This document shows positions 27,034-35,063 of a stretch of DNA of 64,000 nt, piece by piece; position 1 is the first letter of the stretch; each line of letters opens with the position of its first letter. The notes beneath the pieces were generated by a model. That model ran no database searches, was not told where the DNA came from, and saw only the letters and a program-made list of their open reading frames with translations. The position numbers were made by a program, and so were the translations under genes. Location of the stretch: positions 186,001 through 250,000 of the forward strand of contig NZ_JAHEVJ010000007.1 of assembly GCF_018599245.1 (NCBI RefSeq). The letters are read 5' to 3'. The DNA is from Aliiroseovarius lamellibrachiae (GTDB taxonomy: Bacteria; Pseudomonadota; Alphaproteobacteria; Rhodobacterales; Rhodobacteraceae).

Positions 27034-27390
27034 ATGAAAATGAATTACTGTGTTGTCGGAACAAACGATATGGCCGCGGCAAACACATTCTACGGTGCAC
27101 TTTTTGCGCAATCAGGCCTTCAGAACCTGTCGCCATCAGACCGAATGACCTATTGGCTTGGTGAGGATTTTGCTTTCGCAATCGCGATCCCCTTTGACAC
27201 AAAACCCGCGAACAACGGCAATGGCACGATGGTTGGCTTTTGTGTCGGGACACAAGAAGAGGTCACAAGGCTGCATGCCCTTGCGCTGGACCTTGGTGGC
27301 TCTTGCGAGGGCTCACCTGGTCAGCGTGGGCCAAAGTTCTCAGCCTATGTACGCGATCGTGATGGGAATAAACTGTGCTTTTCTGACTAA
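27034..27390 (+). CDS. VOC (glyoxalase / dioxygenase fold) family protein
   Basis: A 118-residue single-domain protein with two beta-alpha-beta-beta-beta units, opening MNYCVVGTNDMAAANTFYGALF and closing with FSAYVRDRDGNKLCFSD, the usual end of glyoxalase-like VOC proteins. Enzymatic activity is uncertain: of the usual metal ligands only some candidate positions (Cys/Glu near the end) are evident. A GGAG ribosome-binding site precedes ATG 27034. Divergence from the WYL regulator with a shared palindrome suggests it is the regulated target. Confidence 0.85.
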   Translation: MKMNYCVVGTNDMAAANTFYGALFAQSGLQNLSPSDRMTYWLGEDFAFAIAIPFDTKPANNGNGTMVGFCVGTQEEVTRLHALALDLGGSCEGSPGQRGPKFSAYVRDRDGNKLCFSD

Positions 27391-27525
27391 AACATCTGAT
27401 CAGCAGGCGTCCGATTATCACAGGCGAATAGTCCGAAGCGGACGTCTGTCCTGCTGCGACATGGATCAACTGGGATCCGATCACATCACAGACAACAAAA
27501 TTCAACGGAGAGCCTTAAAATAAGG

Positions 27526-27609
27526 TGGTACCCAAGGCCGGACTCGAACCGGCACGCCTCGCGGCGGGGGATTTTGAATCCCCTGCGTCTACCATTCCGC
27601 CACTTGGGC
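27526..27609 (-). tRNA. tRNA-Leu, anticodon CAA
   Basis: On the minus strand the 84-nt sequence folds with acceptor stem GCCCAAG / CTTGGGT, a T-arm GCCGG-TTCGAGT-CCGGC, a long variable arm typical of Leu, and anticodon loop T-T-C-A-A-A-A giving CAA. The terminal CCA is encoded. Confidence 0.95.
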
Positions 27610-27665
27610 ACTGAGCACCGGATACAAAAGCCGGACGGGGACGTCAACGGGATAATGTGACAAAT

Positions 27666-27703
27666 GACGGCCCAGATGCATTTTTTTCATCAACCGGGCC
27701 GTC
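27666..27703 (-). terminator. Hairpin downstream of the TRAP operon
   Basis: An 8-bp perfect stem, GACGGCCC / GGGCCGTC, with a long A/T-rich loop lies 13 bases past the dctM stop. The T-run after the stem on the minus strand is weak, so it is a candidate rather than a certain terminator. Confidence 0.5.
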
Positions 27704-27716
27704 CTGCAATTTTTTG

Positions 27717-29069
27717 CTAGAACATCACGCCAACCAACCAAAGCGTAATGCCCGGAAAGCCCACCAAAATCACCACACGGACCAGGTCAGACAGCACGAA
27801 GGGCGCCACGCCGCGATAGGTTGCGGCCATAGGAATGTCGCGCGCCATCGAGTTGATAATAAAGAGGTTCATACCAACCGGCGGCGTAATCAAACCGACC
27901 TCAACCACAATCAACGCTAAGATCCCAAACCAGATGCCAGCCTCTTCTGGGGTTAGGCCAAAATCCAAGACCTCAATGATCGGGTAAAAGATCGGGATGG
28001 TCAGGAGGATCATCGACAGACTGTCCATGACACAGCCAAAGATCAGATAGGCGACCAACATGACGCTCAGCACCACCAACGGCGCGAACCCCTGCCCCGT
28101 GACCCATTCCGCCAGCATTTGTGGCGCTTGAGTAAAGGCAAGGAAGGAGTTGAAAATCTGCGCCCCAAGCACGATGAAAAAGATCATCGCCGTGGATTGG
28201 GCGGTGGCCAGAATGGAATCCAGAAACCCTCTCCACGTCAGCCCCCCCGTCATCACGCCGTATAGTCCAGTTGCGACCGCGCCGACGGCCGCCCCTTCGG
28301 TTGGGGTGAACAGCGCTTGTACACCATCCCGTGTCCAATTCCAGTCGCCTGCAATGCCGCCCATAACCAAGCCAAAGATGACAACCACCGGCCAGATAGA
28401 GAGAAGCGTTTTGAAGCGCTGAAGATAAGGAACGCGGTCCGCCGTGGTGGCGCTGTCGGGATTGATGCGCACCATAACCGCAACCGTAAGCATATAGCCA
28501 AGGGCGGCCAAAACGCCTGGCACCAGGGCCGCGATGAACATCTTTACAATGTTTTGCTCGGTCAGGATCGCGTAGATCACCAGAATAACGGACGGTGGGA
28601 TCAGGATCCCCAAGGTGCCACCTGCGGCCAAAACCCCAGTAGACAGCGCATCGGAATAGCCCCGTTTGCGCATCTCTGGCAACGCCACCTGCCCCATGGT
28701 TGAGGCTGTCGCGAGCGATGATCCGCAGACCGCGCCAAAGCCCGCACAGGCCCCTACGGCCGCCATCGCAACACCGCCTTTTCGGTGTCCAAGCCAATCA
28801 GAGGCCGCGTTGAACAGCGCCCCGGACATGCCGGACTTGGTCGCAAACTGCCCCATCAAAAGAAACAAAGGCACAATCGACAGGGAATAGCTGGAAAACG
28901 TATCATAGCTGAGTGTTTTCAGCTGGCTGAGCGTCACATTCGGGCGCCCCATCATGTACCAAATTCCAAAAAATCCCGTCAGCCCCATCGACAACCCAAT
29001 TGGCAATCTCAAAAAGATTGCGATAAGCATCAGAACAAAGGCGAAAATAGCTAGCTCTAGACCGGTCAT
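27717..29069 (-). CDS. dctM: TRAP transporter large membrane subunit
   Basis: A 450-residue membrane protein with about twelve hydrophobic segments, the ion-coupling component of a Na+-driven tripartite transporter. DctM-type features include RLPIGLSMGLTGFFG near the N-terminus, GACAGFGAVCGSSLATASTMGQVALPEM (quoted as CGSSLATASTMG), TLGILIPPSVILVIYAI and VGLITPPVGMNLFIIN near the end. Its start overlaps the stop of the small subunit by 4 bases. Substrate is not predictable; the gene name denotes the family, not dicarboxylate specificity. Confidence 0.93.
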   Translation of the reverse strand: MTGLELAIFAFVLMLIAIFLRLPIGLSMGLTGFFGIWYMMGRPNVTLSQLKTLSYDTFSSYSLSIVPLFLLMGQFATKSGMSGALFNAASDWLGHRKGGVAMAAVGACAGFGAVCGSSLATASTMGQVALPEMRKRGYSDALSTGVLAAGGTLGILIPPSVILVIYAILTEQNIVKMFIAALVPGVLAALGYMLTVAVMVRINPDSATTADRVPYLQRFKTLLSIWPVVVIFGLVMGGIAGDWNWTRDGVQALFTPTEGAAVGAVATGLYGVMTGGLTWRGFLDSILATAQSTAMIFFIVLGAQIFNSFLAFTQAPQMLAEWVTGQGFAPLVVLSVMLVAYLIFGCVMDSLSMILLTIPIFYPIIEVLDFGLTPEEAGIWFGILALIVVEVGLITPPVGMNLFIINSMARDIPMAATYRGVAPFVLSDLVRVVILVGFPGITLWLVGVMF

Positions 29070-29650
29070 ACGTGTTCCTCCCGACCATCAAGCACCCAAT
29101 TGAGCGAGCGCCATATTGTGTAAACGCTCACCAGAAAAAACAATGTTGCACCTATCAAGGAAAACCCAAACGGGATCCACACCGGAAGCTCCAATTCATA
29201 CGTGCTTTCGGCAAAAAAGGGCTTTGACCCCATACCGAAAATCGCGCGCACGCCGTCTGATCCAAAGGGGAACTTCTCGCCGAAACCAAGCCACAATCGC
29301 CACAGGATGACAAACGCCGCAAGCGACAGCATGACATCCCCGACCAAGCCAAGGAGGGCTTGCGTTCGATCGGAAAGGCGCGAGATGAAGATGTCGACGG
29401 TGACATGGCCGCGGCGCAACTGACACCAAGGCAAAAAGGAAAACACGGCGATTGCACACCCCATTTCCACGATTTCAAAATCCCCTTTGATTGGACCCAA
29501 TCCAAATCCAAGCAAGGCCCGTCCGATCACTGAAGCAACGGTGGTTAAGGCAATTCCGGCCAAGACGACCCCGCCAAAATAAGCCAGCGCACGGCTGATC
29601 CGTTCCATGGTCCGCCCCACGCGAACCTCTGTTGATTTGGCCAATGCCAT
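29066..29650 (-). CDS. dctQ: TRAP transporter small membrane subunit
   Basis: A 194-residue protein with four predicted membrane helices and a DctQ-like centre with WCQLRRGHVTVDIF. It joins the large subunit to form the membrane complex. I prefer ATG 29650 with GGGGG five bases upstream; an in-frame ATG at 29662 has no ribosome-binding site. A hairpin lies between it and the upstream binding-protein gene, so expression below that of the binding protein is likely. Confidence 0.88.
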   Translation of the reverse strand: MALAKSTEVRVGRTMERISRALAYFGGVVLAGIALTTVASVIGRALLGFGLGPIKGDFEIVEMGCAIAVFSFLPWCQLRRGHVTVDIFISRLSDRTQALLGLVGDVMLSLAAFVILWRLWLGFGEKFPFGSDGVRAIFGMGSKPFFAESTYELELPVWIPFGFSLIGATLFFLVSVYTIWRSLNWVLDGREEHV

Positions 29651-29738
29651 TGGCGCCCCCATATCTGGAAAAACGTCTGGAAAACCTCACCTCTGCGGCA
29701 CGATACGCAAAGCGTCAGTCGCAGCTAGATGAGAGAAG

Positions 29739-29765
29739 CTCTGAGCCACATTATGTGGCTCAGAG
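29739..29765 (-). terminator. Hairpin between dctP and dctQ
   Basis: A 13-bp perfect stem, CTCTGAGCCACAT / ATGTGGCTCAGAG, with one base at the centre lies 19 bases after the dctP stop. No long T-run follows, so mRNA stabilisation or partial attenuation is likely. Confidence 0.7.
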
Positions 29766-29783
29766 AGGTTTCATTTGATCCGA

Positions 29784-30821
29784 TCAGTTGTCGCTGTACT
29801 TCGCAACCAATTCTTGTGCCATGGACACCATGCCCGCGCCATCCAGACCTTTTGATGCCATATCTTCGATCCATGCTGCGGTCTGTTTGTCGCCAATCAC
29901 CTTCAGTTCACTGACAACGGCGTCATCAAGCGTATGAATTTTGTTGCCCTTATCGGCGACCACTTTCATCCCAAGCGCATCCCCTTGGTCCATGGCGCGT
30001 CCTGCCCAGCCCGAAGTTTCAAGGCCAGAATTGGCATCAATCACGGCTTTCAGATCATCTGGAAGGCTGTTGTAGGTGTCATTGTTCATCGCCCAGATAA
30101 AGAATGTATTATAAAGCGCCCGATCACCGCCGATTTGCGTATGGCTATCGGTCAGCTCATGTACTTTCAGCGGCGGAACAATTTCCCATGGGATCACGCC
30201 ACCATCGACGACGCCTTTGGACAATGCTTCTGGGAAGGCCGGAACGGGCATGCCAACAGGCGTTGCCCCGAGCGTTTCCAGCAACTGGTTCGCCTGACGC
30301 GATGGTCCGCGCAGTTTCAAGCCGGCAAAATCTGCCGCGGCCATGATTGGCTCGCCTTTCTTGTGGATCACTCCAGGCCCATGAACATGGGTGGCCATCA
30401 AATGCACATCATTCATGCGTTCCATGAGATATTTCTCAGAGAATTCCCAAGCCGCTTTTGAGGAGGCTTCCGCACTCATCGACGTCATAAAGGGCAACTC
30501 AAAGGCCTCTGCTTCGGGGAAACGACCCGGCGTATAGGCGGGCAAGGCCCAACCGCAATCAATCACACCATCGCGGATTTGATCGTAAAGCGCAGGGGGT
30601 TTGCCGCCCAATTGCATCGCGGGATAGATCTCTACCTTAATGCGGCCGCCACTTTCCTTTTCGATCTTTTCAGCCCAAGGGACCATGAAAAATTTCGGGA
30701 CCGATCCTTTGGGCGACAAGAAGTGCTGACAACGGAGTGTCACATCCTGTGCAAACCCAGCCGTGGTTGAAAGTCCAAGTGCAAGTGCGCCCGCAAGGGC
30801 TGTGTTCAAGGTGATCTTCAT
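29784..30821 (-). CDS. dctP: TRAP transporter substrate-binding protein
   Basis: A 345-residue periplasmic receptor of the DctP/TAXI-like TRAP family. The signal peptide ends at TAGFAQ (about residue 22-24). The substrate-carboxylate Arg motif is in KLRGPSRQANQLLETLGATPVGMPVPAFPEALSKGVVDG, here anchored by LRGPSRQ and VGMPVPAF. The start is ATG 30821, behind GGAGG; an upstream in-frame codon at 30854 has no such site. It leads the dctPQM operon. Two short palindromes lie upstream of its start and may bind a regulator. Substrate unknown. Confidence 0.92.
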   Translation of the reverse strand: MKITLNTALAGALALGLSTTAGFAQDVTLRCQHFLSPKGSVPKFFMVPWAEKIEKESGGRIKVEIYPAMQLGGKPPALYDQIRDGVIDCGWALPAYTPGRFPEAEAFELPFMTSMSAEASSKAAWEFSEKYLMERMNDVHLMATHVHGPGVIHKKGEPIMAAADFAGLKLRGPSRQANQLLETLGATPVGMPVPAFPEALSKGVVDGGVIPWEIVPPLKVHELTDSHTQIGGDRALYNTFFIWAMNNDTYNSLPDDLKAVIDANSGLETSGWAGRAMDQGDALGMKVVADKGNKIHTLDDAVVSELKVIGDKQTAAWIEDMASKGLDGAGMVSMAQELVAKYSDN

Positions 30822-30843
30822 TTCGTTTCCTCCCAAAACGCGG

Positions 30844-30853
30844 TGTCTAGACA
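30844..30853. promoter_or_regulatory. Candidate operator ahead of dctP
   Basis: A perfect 10-bp palindrome, TGTCTAGACA, lies 23-32 bases upstream of the dctP start codon, extended by one base as TTGTCTAGACA on the minus strand. GntR-family regulators often bind sites of this kind in TRAP promoters. No regulator gene is adjacent. Confidence 0.45.
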
Positions 30854-30996
30854 ATATGTTACAGGCGACGACCTTTCGGCGTAATTAAATTGCCCGTTAC
30901 ATGTATAAAATCAGGCTATAGTTCATTAGGCAAGAATTTTCGACCGTGCGGTCAGCTTTACTGAGTTGCGCTTTCCAAAATTCGTAGCGACAGTTC

Positions 30997-31010
30997 GTTG
31001 CATACGCAAC
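30997..31010. promoter_or_regulatory. Second short inverted repeat upstream of dctP
   Basis: GTTGC-ATAC-GCAAC about 176 bases upstream of the dctP start, in an A/T-rich stretch. Its shape (TTGC-N4-GCAA) is typical of GntR or LacI family operators. Confidence 0.35.
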
Positions 31011-31100
31011 ATTTAATTAACGAGTTCACAGCGCGCCCACCGCCCCACAGCGCCTTAACACCTCACATCGGCACCGTTCATGAAAGAGGCACACCCGCCC

Positions 31101-31947
31101 CTAAAGCTGGTCGGCCGAAAATGTATCACAAGCGGTCAGATCGCCGCTTTGATAACCAACCTCAAACCATCTGACCCTTTGCATTGAGGTGCCGTGGGTG
31201 AAAGTGTGTGGCATCGGTGTCCGCCCGGAATTGCGTTGCAATGTATCGTCGCCGATCTGGCGCGCTGCATGGATTGCCTCTTGCAAATCCCCCTGTTCGA
31301 GCGAGCCGAACTGGCGCTCTGCCTGCCGCGCCCAAATGCCAGCGTAGCAATCTGCCTGTAATTCAATGCGCACAGAAATGGCGTTGCTTTCGGCTTGATT
31401 GACCCGCTGACGCACAGAATTCGCTTTGCCCAAAATCCCCAGCTCATTTTGCACATGATGCGCCACCTCATGAGCCACAACATAAGCTGCTGCAAAGTCC
31501 CCTTTGGCGCCCAACTGGTTGGACAAGGTGATGAAAAAACCGGTATCCAAATAGATCTTGCGGTCCCCAGGGCAGTAGAACGGCCCCGTTGCACCGGACG
31601 CCCCACCGCAAGGGCTTTGTGTTACCCCTTTATAAAGCACCAATGTGGCTGGGCGATATGCCCCATCCACCTGTGCGCGAAACACCTGATCCCAAACCTC
31701 TTCCGTGTCGGCCAGTGTCACCGAAACAAACATCCCTGCCCGCTTATCTGCCTGGGTTATCGTAGCGGAGGATGCCGGCACCGAGCTTTGCTCGAGCAAG
31801 GGGGTGACGTCAATTCCCGCAAAATAGCCCAAGGCCAAAATTGCCAGCAATCCCAAGCCACCAATTTGCAACCCACCGCCTCGGCGCCCCCCCCCGCATC
31901 CGCCGGTCTTCAATATTGCGGCTTGTGCGCCGTCCCTTCCACTTCAT
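31101..31947 (-). pseudogene. YpfJ-type neutral zinc metallopeptidase, frame broken in a G9 tract
   Basis: The coding part from 31913 encodes a membrane-anchored peptidase of the YpfJ family (PF04228-like) with HEVAHH near residues 148-153 of that reading, an N-terminal hydrophobic helix and a C-terminal GxTxPHTFTHGTSMQR segment (here RTPMPHTFTHGTSMQR). The true start is ATG 31947: it has GGGAGG six bases upstream and yields MKWKGRRTSRNIEDRR, the family's usual N-terminus. That frame leaves the peptidase frame at a run of nine G at 31887-31895. Eight G would restore one continuous 281-residue protein. Alternatives are a TTG start at 31913, or slippage between the frames. A sequencing error is possible. 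Confidence 0.75.
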
Positions 31948-32070
31948 GCTGATCCTCCCGCTGTTTCACAATCAGTTTACTGCGCCATTGCGTCCCGACA
32001 AGGCAAGATTGCTTGACCTGACGCGGCGAGCATGTTTCGTGTGGGCAATGAAAAAAGGGCACAATCGGGC

Positions 32071-32649
32071 ATGATTAAGCGGCTGTACAATTGGACGATG
32101 ACGTTGGCTGAGGCGCCTTATGCGCTCTGGGCGCTTGGCTTTGTTGCCTTTTTGGAAAGCTCCGTTTTCCCAATTCCCCCAGACATTTTGATGATCCCAA
32201 TGATCATTGCCGCCCCACGCCGTGCATTTTTAATCGCGGGTGTGGCTCTTGTTGCTTCCGTGCTTGGGGGCATATTTGGCTATTTCATTGGCTGGGGGCT
32301 GTTTGAAAGCGTTGGGCGCCCTGTTCTGGAATTCTACGGCAAGACCGACAACTTCGATGCCTTTGCGCAAACCTATAATGACTGGGGCGCATGGGCGGTG
32401 TTGATCGCGGGCGTAACGCCCTTCCCCTATAAGGTCATTACAATCCTCTCGGGGTCGACCGGCCTTAGTTTTCCAGTCTTTATGGTTGCGTCCGTCATCG
32501 CCCGAGGGCTGCGCTTTTTCATTATCGCGGCCCTTTTGTGGAAATTCGGCGCACCCATTCGTACCTTTATTGAAAAACGCCTCGGGCTCTTATTCACCCT
32601 GTGTGTGGTGACTTTGATCGGGGGCTTCTATCTGGTGAAATTCCTATGA
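32071..32649 (+). CDS. YqaA-family (VTT/SNARE-associated) membrane protein
   Basis: A 192-residue inner-membrane protein with about five hydrophobic segments. It has the family's SSVFPIPPDILMIPM motif near residues 31-45, the GxxxGYFIGWGLFE helix, and the conserved arginine segment FPYKVITILSGSTGLSF. YqaA and DedA relatives are undecaprenyl-phosphate or phospholipid handling proteins; the precise role here is unknown. ATG 32071 was chosen because the extra upstream residues are not family-like. It overlaps dsbB by 4 bases (ATGA). Confidence 0.85.
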   Translation: MIKRLYNWTMTLAEAPYALWALGFVAFLESSVFPIPPDILMIPMIIAAPRRAFLIAGVALVASVLGGIFGYFIGWGLFESVGRPVLEFYGKTDNFDAFAQTYNDWGAWAVLIAGVTPFPYKVITILSGSTGLSFPVFMVASVIARGLRFFIIAALLWKFGAPIRTFIEKRLGLLFTLCVVTLIGGFYLVKFL

Positions 32650-33125
32650 AACTGATCAAAAACCTGTCTTTCAATCATCTGGTTCTGCTCGCAACAATTG
32701 GGTCCGTCCTGGTGCTAGGCGGCGCTTTTGTTTTTCAGGCTTTCGGGTTTGCACCGTGCAAGCTTTGCTTGTGGCAACGCTGGCCACACGCGGCGGCCAT
32801 TGCCATCGGCGCGGCAACACTGACCACACAAAAACGGCTTTTGGCCTGGCTTGGGGCGGCAGCTGCGGCCACGACCTCTGGATTGGGCGTTTATCACTCC
32901 GGTGTTGAGCGAAAGCTGTGGGAAGGCCCCACGACCTGCACCTCTTCCGCCCTCACCGGAGAACTGGACCCCGCCGACCTTTTGAACCAAATTCTGGCAG
33001 CACCTCTTGTACGGTGCGATGAAATACCGTGGGAAATGTTCGGTGTCACAATGGCCAACCTGAATGCGCTTGGCTCAGCCGGTTTGGCAATCATCTGGAT
33101 TTTGGCGGCACGCAAAGCGGCATAA
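32646..33125 (+). CDS. dsbB: Disulfide bond formation protein B
   Basis: A 159-residue four-helix inner-membrane quinone reductase that reoxidises DsbA. The first periplasmic pair appears as CKLCLWQRWPH, matching the CxxC-W-Q-R family motif. The second pair is TTCTSS and VRCDEIPW, the loop that exchanges with DsbA. Its start lies in the yqaA stop. The longer in-frame opening at 32601 lies inside yqaA and is not the start. A strong terminator follows, shared with trmJ on the other strand. No dsbA is nearby. Confidence 0.93.
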   Translation: MKLIKNLSFNHLVLLATIGSVLVLGGAFVFQAFGFAPCKLCLWQRWPHAAAIAIGAATLTTQKRLLAWLGAAAAATTSGLGVYHSGVERKLWEGPTTCTSSALTGELDPADLLNQILAAPLVRCDEIPWEMFGVTMANLNALGSAGLAIIWILAARKAA

Positions 33126-33132
33126 CCAAACG

Positions 33133-33160
33133 AAAACGCCCACCTAAAAGTGGGCGTTTT
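33133..33160. terminator. Bidirectional intrinsic terminator
   Basis: An 11-bp perfect stem, AAAACGCCCAC / GTGGGCGTTTT, with a 6-base loop lies between the convergent dsbB and trmJ genes, with A- and T-runs at either end. Confidence 0.88.
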
Positions 33161-33192
33161 AATATCTGCATGGGCATTAAAACCGGGAACAG

Positions 33193-33933
33193 TTACGTCT
33201 TCATCTGCCGCAAGAACTGGCGCAGCATCCCGTGCATCATTTGAACATCTTGACGGGTCAGCGGCATCCGGCTCCACATGTTCCTAAGTGCGATTTTCAT
33301 CACCTCGGCCTTGGTTTCGGGAAAGAAAAACCCGAACTCCTCCAAGCGCGCCTCGTAATGCTCTGCGAGCTTATCAACCTCGATCACGGTGGCCATCTCG
33401 GTTGTGGGCATGGACAGCACTTCATGGGTGATGTTTGCGGTGTGGCGACGCCATTCATACGCGGTCAGCAACACACATTGCGCAAGGTTTAGCGACGCAA
33501 ATTCTGGGTTAACGGGCACGGTGATGATCGCATTGGCAACAGCCACATCTGGATTTTCAAGCCCGGTGCGCTCTGGCCCGAACAGCACCGCAACCTTCTT
33601 GCCCTCAGCCTGCATAATGCGTGCCATTTCCATCGCACGTTCTGGGCTAACGATCGGTTTGGTCAACTCGCGTGAGCGTGCGGTTGTGGCAAAAACAAAA
33701 TCACAGTCCCCGACCGCCTCGGCCACAGTGTCATGCACGCTGGCACCGTCCAAAATGCGCCCCGCACCAGAGGCCATGGCCACGGCGGCGGGATTTGGCC
33801 AACCATCGCGCGGTTCAACAACCCGCATTCTGGTCAAGCCAAAGTTCAACATCGCCCGCGCGGCGGCCCCTATGTTTTCTCCCATTTGCGGGCGAACTAA
33901 GACAAATGCGGGATCTGGACCCAAAGCGCTCAT
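33193..33933 (-). CDS. trmJ: tRNA (cytidine/uridine-2'-O)-methyltransferase, TrmJ type
   Basis: A 246-residue SPOUT-class methyltransferase of the TrmH/SpoU family. Motif I-like region: LVRPQMGENIGAAARAMLNFGLTRMRVVEPRDGWPNPAA, represented by NIGAAARAMLNFGL; the knot region shows VAVLFGPERTGLEN and VPVNPEFASLNLAQCV. TrmJ 2'-O-methylates position 32 of certain tRNAs. The C-terminal about 70 residues form the TrmJ-type extension. The start is ATG 33933; the longer in-frame region up to 34167 overlaps the divergent TfoX gene and is not family-like. Confidence 0.9.
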   Translation of the reverse strand: MSALGPDPAFVLVRPQMGENIGAAARAMLNFGLTRMRVVEPRDGWPNPAAVAMASGAGRILDGASVHDTVAEAVGDCDFVFATTARSRELTKPIVSPERAMEMARIMQAEGKKVAVLFGPERTGLENPDVAVANAIITVPVNPEFASLNLAQCVLLTAYEWRRHTANITHEVLSMPTTEMATVIEVDKLAEHYEARLEEFGFFFPETKAEVMKIALRNMWSRMPLTRQDVQMMHGMLRQFLRQMKT

Positions 33934-34002
33934 CTTTACAAACCTTTCCAAATTCTCGCGCCGTGATACGCTTGTCTGAACCCAAAAGGCAAGGAGGGCG
34001 CC

Positions 34003-34332
34003 ATGGCCTATGATCCAGAAATCTACGAATGCCTTGCGCATGATTTGATCGCCCTGCCGGGCATCAGCGAGAAAAAGATGTTTGGCGGAATTGCGTTCAT
34101 GCTGAATGGCAACATGTTGTGTGGGGTACACAAAGGCGGCGCAATGTATCGTGTGGGAAAAGACCAAGAGGCCAAGGCTTTGGCACGAGACGGGGTGGCC
34201 CCCATGAATTTTACCGGACGACGGATGGGTGGGTTTGTTGACGCAACCCGCGACGCAATTGAGAGCAAGACAACAAGACTTGCACTGTTGTCACTTGCGA
34301 CAAGTTATGTGACCACCCTGCCCGCAAAATAA
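34003..34332 (+). CDS. TfoX N-terminal-domain protein
   Basis: A 109-residue protein matching the TfoX/Sxy N-terminal domain (IYECLAHDLIALPGISEKKMFGGIAFMLNGNMLCGV). Only short motifs are quoted elsewhere: KKMFGGIAFML and MNFTGRRMGGFV. Full TfoX activates competence genes in gammaproteobacteria, but single-domain forms like this are widespread and of unknown role. A strong AAGGAGGG ribosome-binding site precedes ATG 34003. It is divergent from trmJ with a 69-bp shared promoter region. Confidence 0.85.
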   Translation: MAYDPEIYECLAHDLIALPGISEKKMFGGIAFMLNGNMLCGVHKGGAMYRVGKDQEAKALARDGVAPMNFTGRRMGGFVDATRDAIESKTTRLALLSLATSYVTTLPAK

Positions 34333-34398
34333 CCTGCCCCTTGCAAAACCAGTCCTAAGACAAGATAAGCGCAAAAGCATCGTGGAAAGGAGCATCCA

Positions 34399-35031
34399 AT
34401 GGCCGACGCACAAGAGATGGAATTGCCTCAGGTTTACCTTTTGACCCCCCCCGAGTTTGAACTCTCGACCTTTCCAACACTACTCGCCAGGGTGCTCGAC
34501 AGCACCGATGTCGCCTGCCTTCGCCTGACCCTCGCCACCACCGACGAAGATCGGATCATGAGGGCGGCGGATGTCTGCCGCGAGGTGGCCCATGCCCGTG
34601 ACGTGCCGATCGTTATTTCCGAACATGCCCTGATGGTGGAACGTCTTGGACTGGACGGTGTGCATTTGGGTGACGGCGCACGCCGCGTGCGCAAGACCCG
34701 CACCGACTTGGGTCAAGACGCCATTGTTGGCGCCTATTGCGCGGGATCACGACATGAAGGTTTGAATGCGGGTGAAAACGGTGCGGATTATATCAGTTTC
34801 GGCCCGGCAGGAACATCGGCGCTGGGCGACGGAACCCGCGCGGAGCTGGATCTGTTTGACTGGTGGTCACAGATGATCGAGATCCCAGTGGTCGCCGAAG
34901 GCGCTTTGGACCAAGATATCATTCGCACGCTGTCCCCGATGACCGATTTTTTTGCCATTGGCGAAGAGATCTGGCGCGCGGAGGATCCTGTTGCCGCATT
35001 GAAAGCCCTGACTGATGCGATGCAAGGCTGA
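34399..35031 (+). CDS. ThiE-like (thiamine phosphate synthase superfamily) protein, divergent
   Basis: A 210-residue TIM-barrel protein of the ThiE/TenI superfamily. The core DGVHLGDG (86-93), GAYCAGSRHEGLNAGENGADYISFGP and WRAEDP segments fit that fold. Several positions of canonical ThiE look changed: the N-D-R metal/pyrophosphate segment reads VISEHA, and the T-x-T-K after FGP reads AGTSALGD. Full thiamine phosphate synthase activity is therefore doubtful, and a TenI-like or other role is possible. A GGAAAGGAG site precedes ATG 34399. Only 66 bp separate it from the TfoX-domain gene. Confidence 0.75.
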   Translation: MADAQEMELPQVYLLTPPEFELSTFPTLLARVLDSTDVACLRLTLATTDEDRIMRAADVCREVAHARDVPIVISEHALMVERLGLDGVHLGDGARRVRKTRTDLGQDAIVGAYCAGSRHEGLNAGENGADYISFGPAGTSALGDGTRAELDLFDWWSQMIEIPVVAEGALDQDIIRTLSPMTDFFAIGEEIWRAEDPVAALKALTDAMQG

Positions 35032-35063
35032 CGAGGATACGCTTGGGTTGGAATGATCTGCGC

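Noticed and set aside
27526-27609. tRNA-Leu as an island insertion point
   Set aside because: The flanking genes (VOC protein, TRAP operon) look chromosomal. I found no integrase or direct repeat of the tRNA 3' end nearby.
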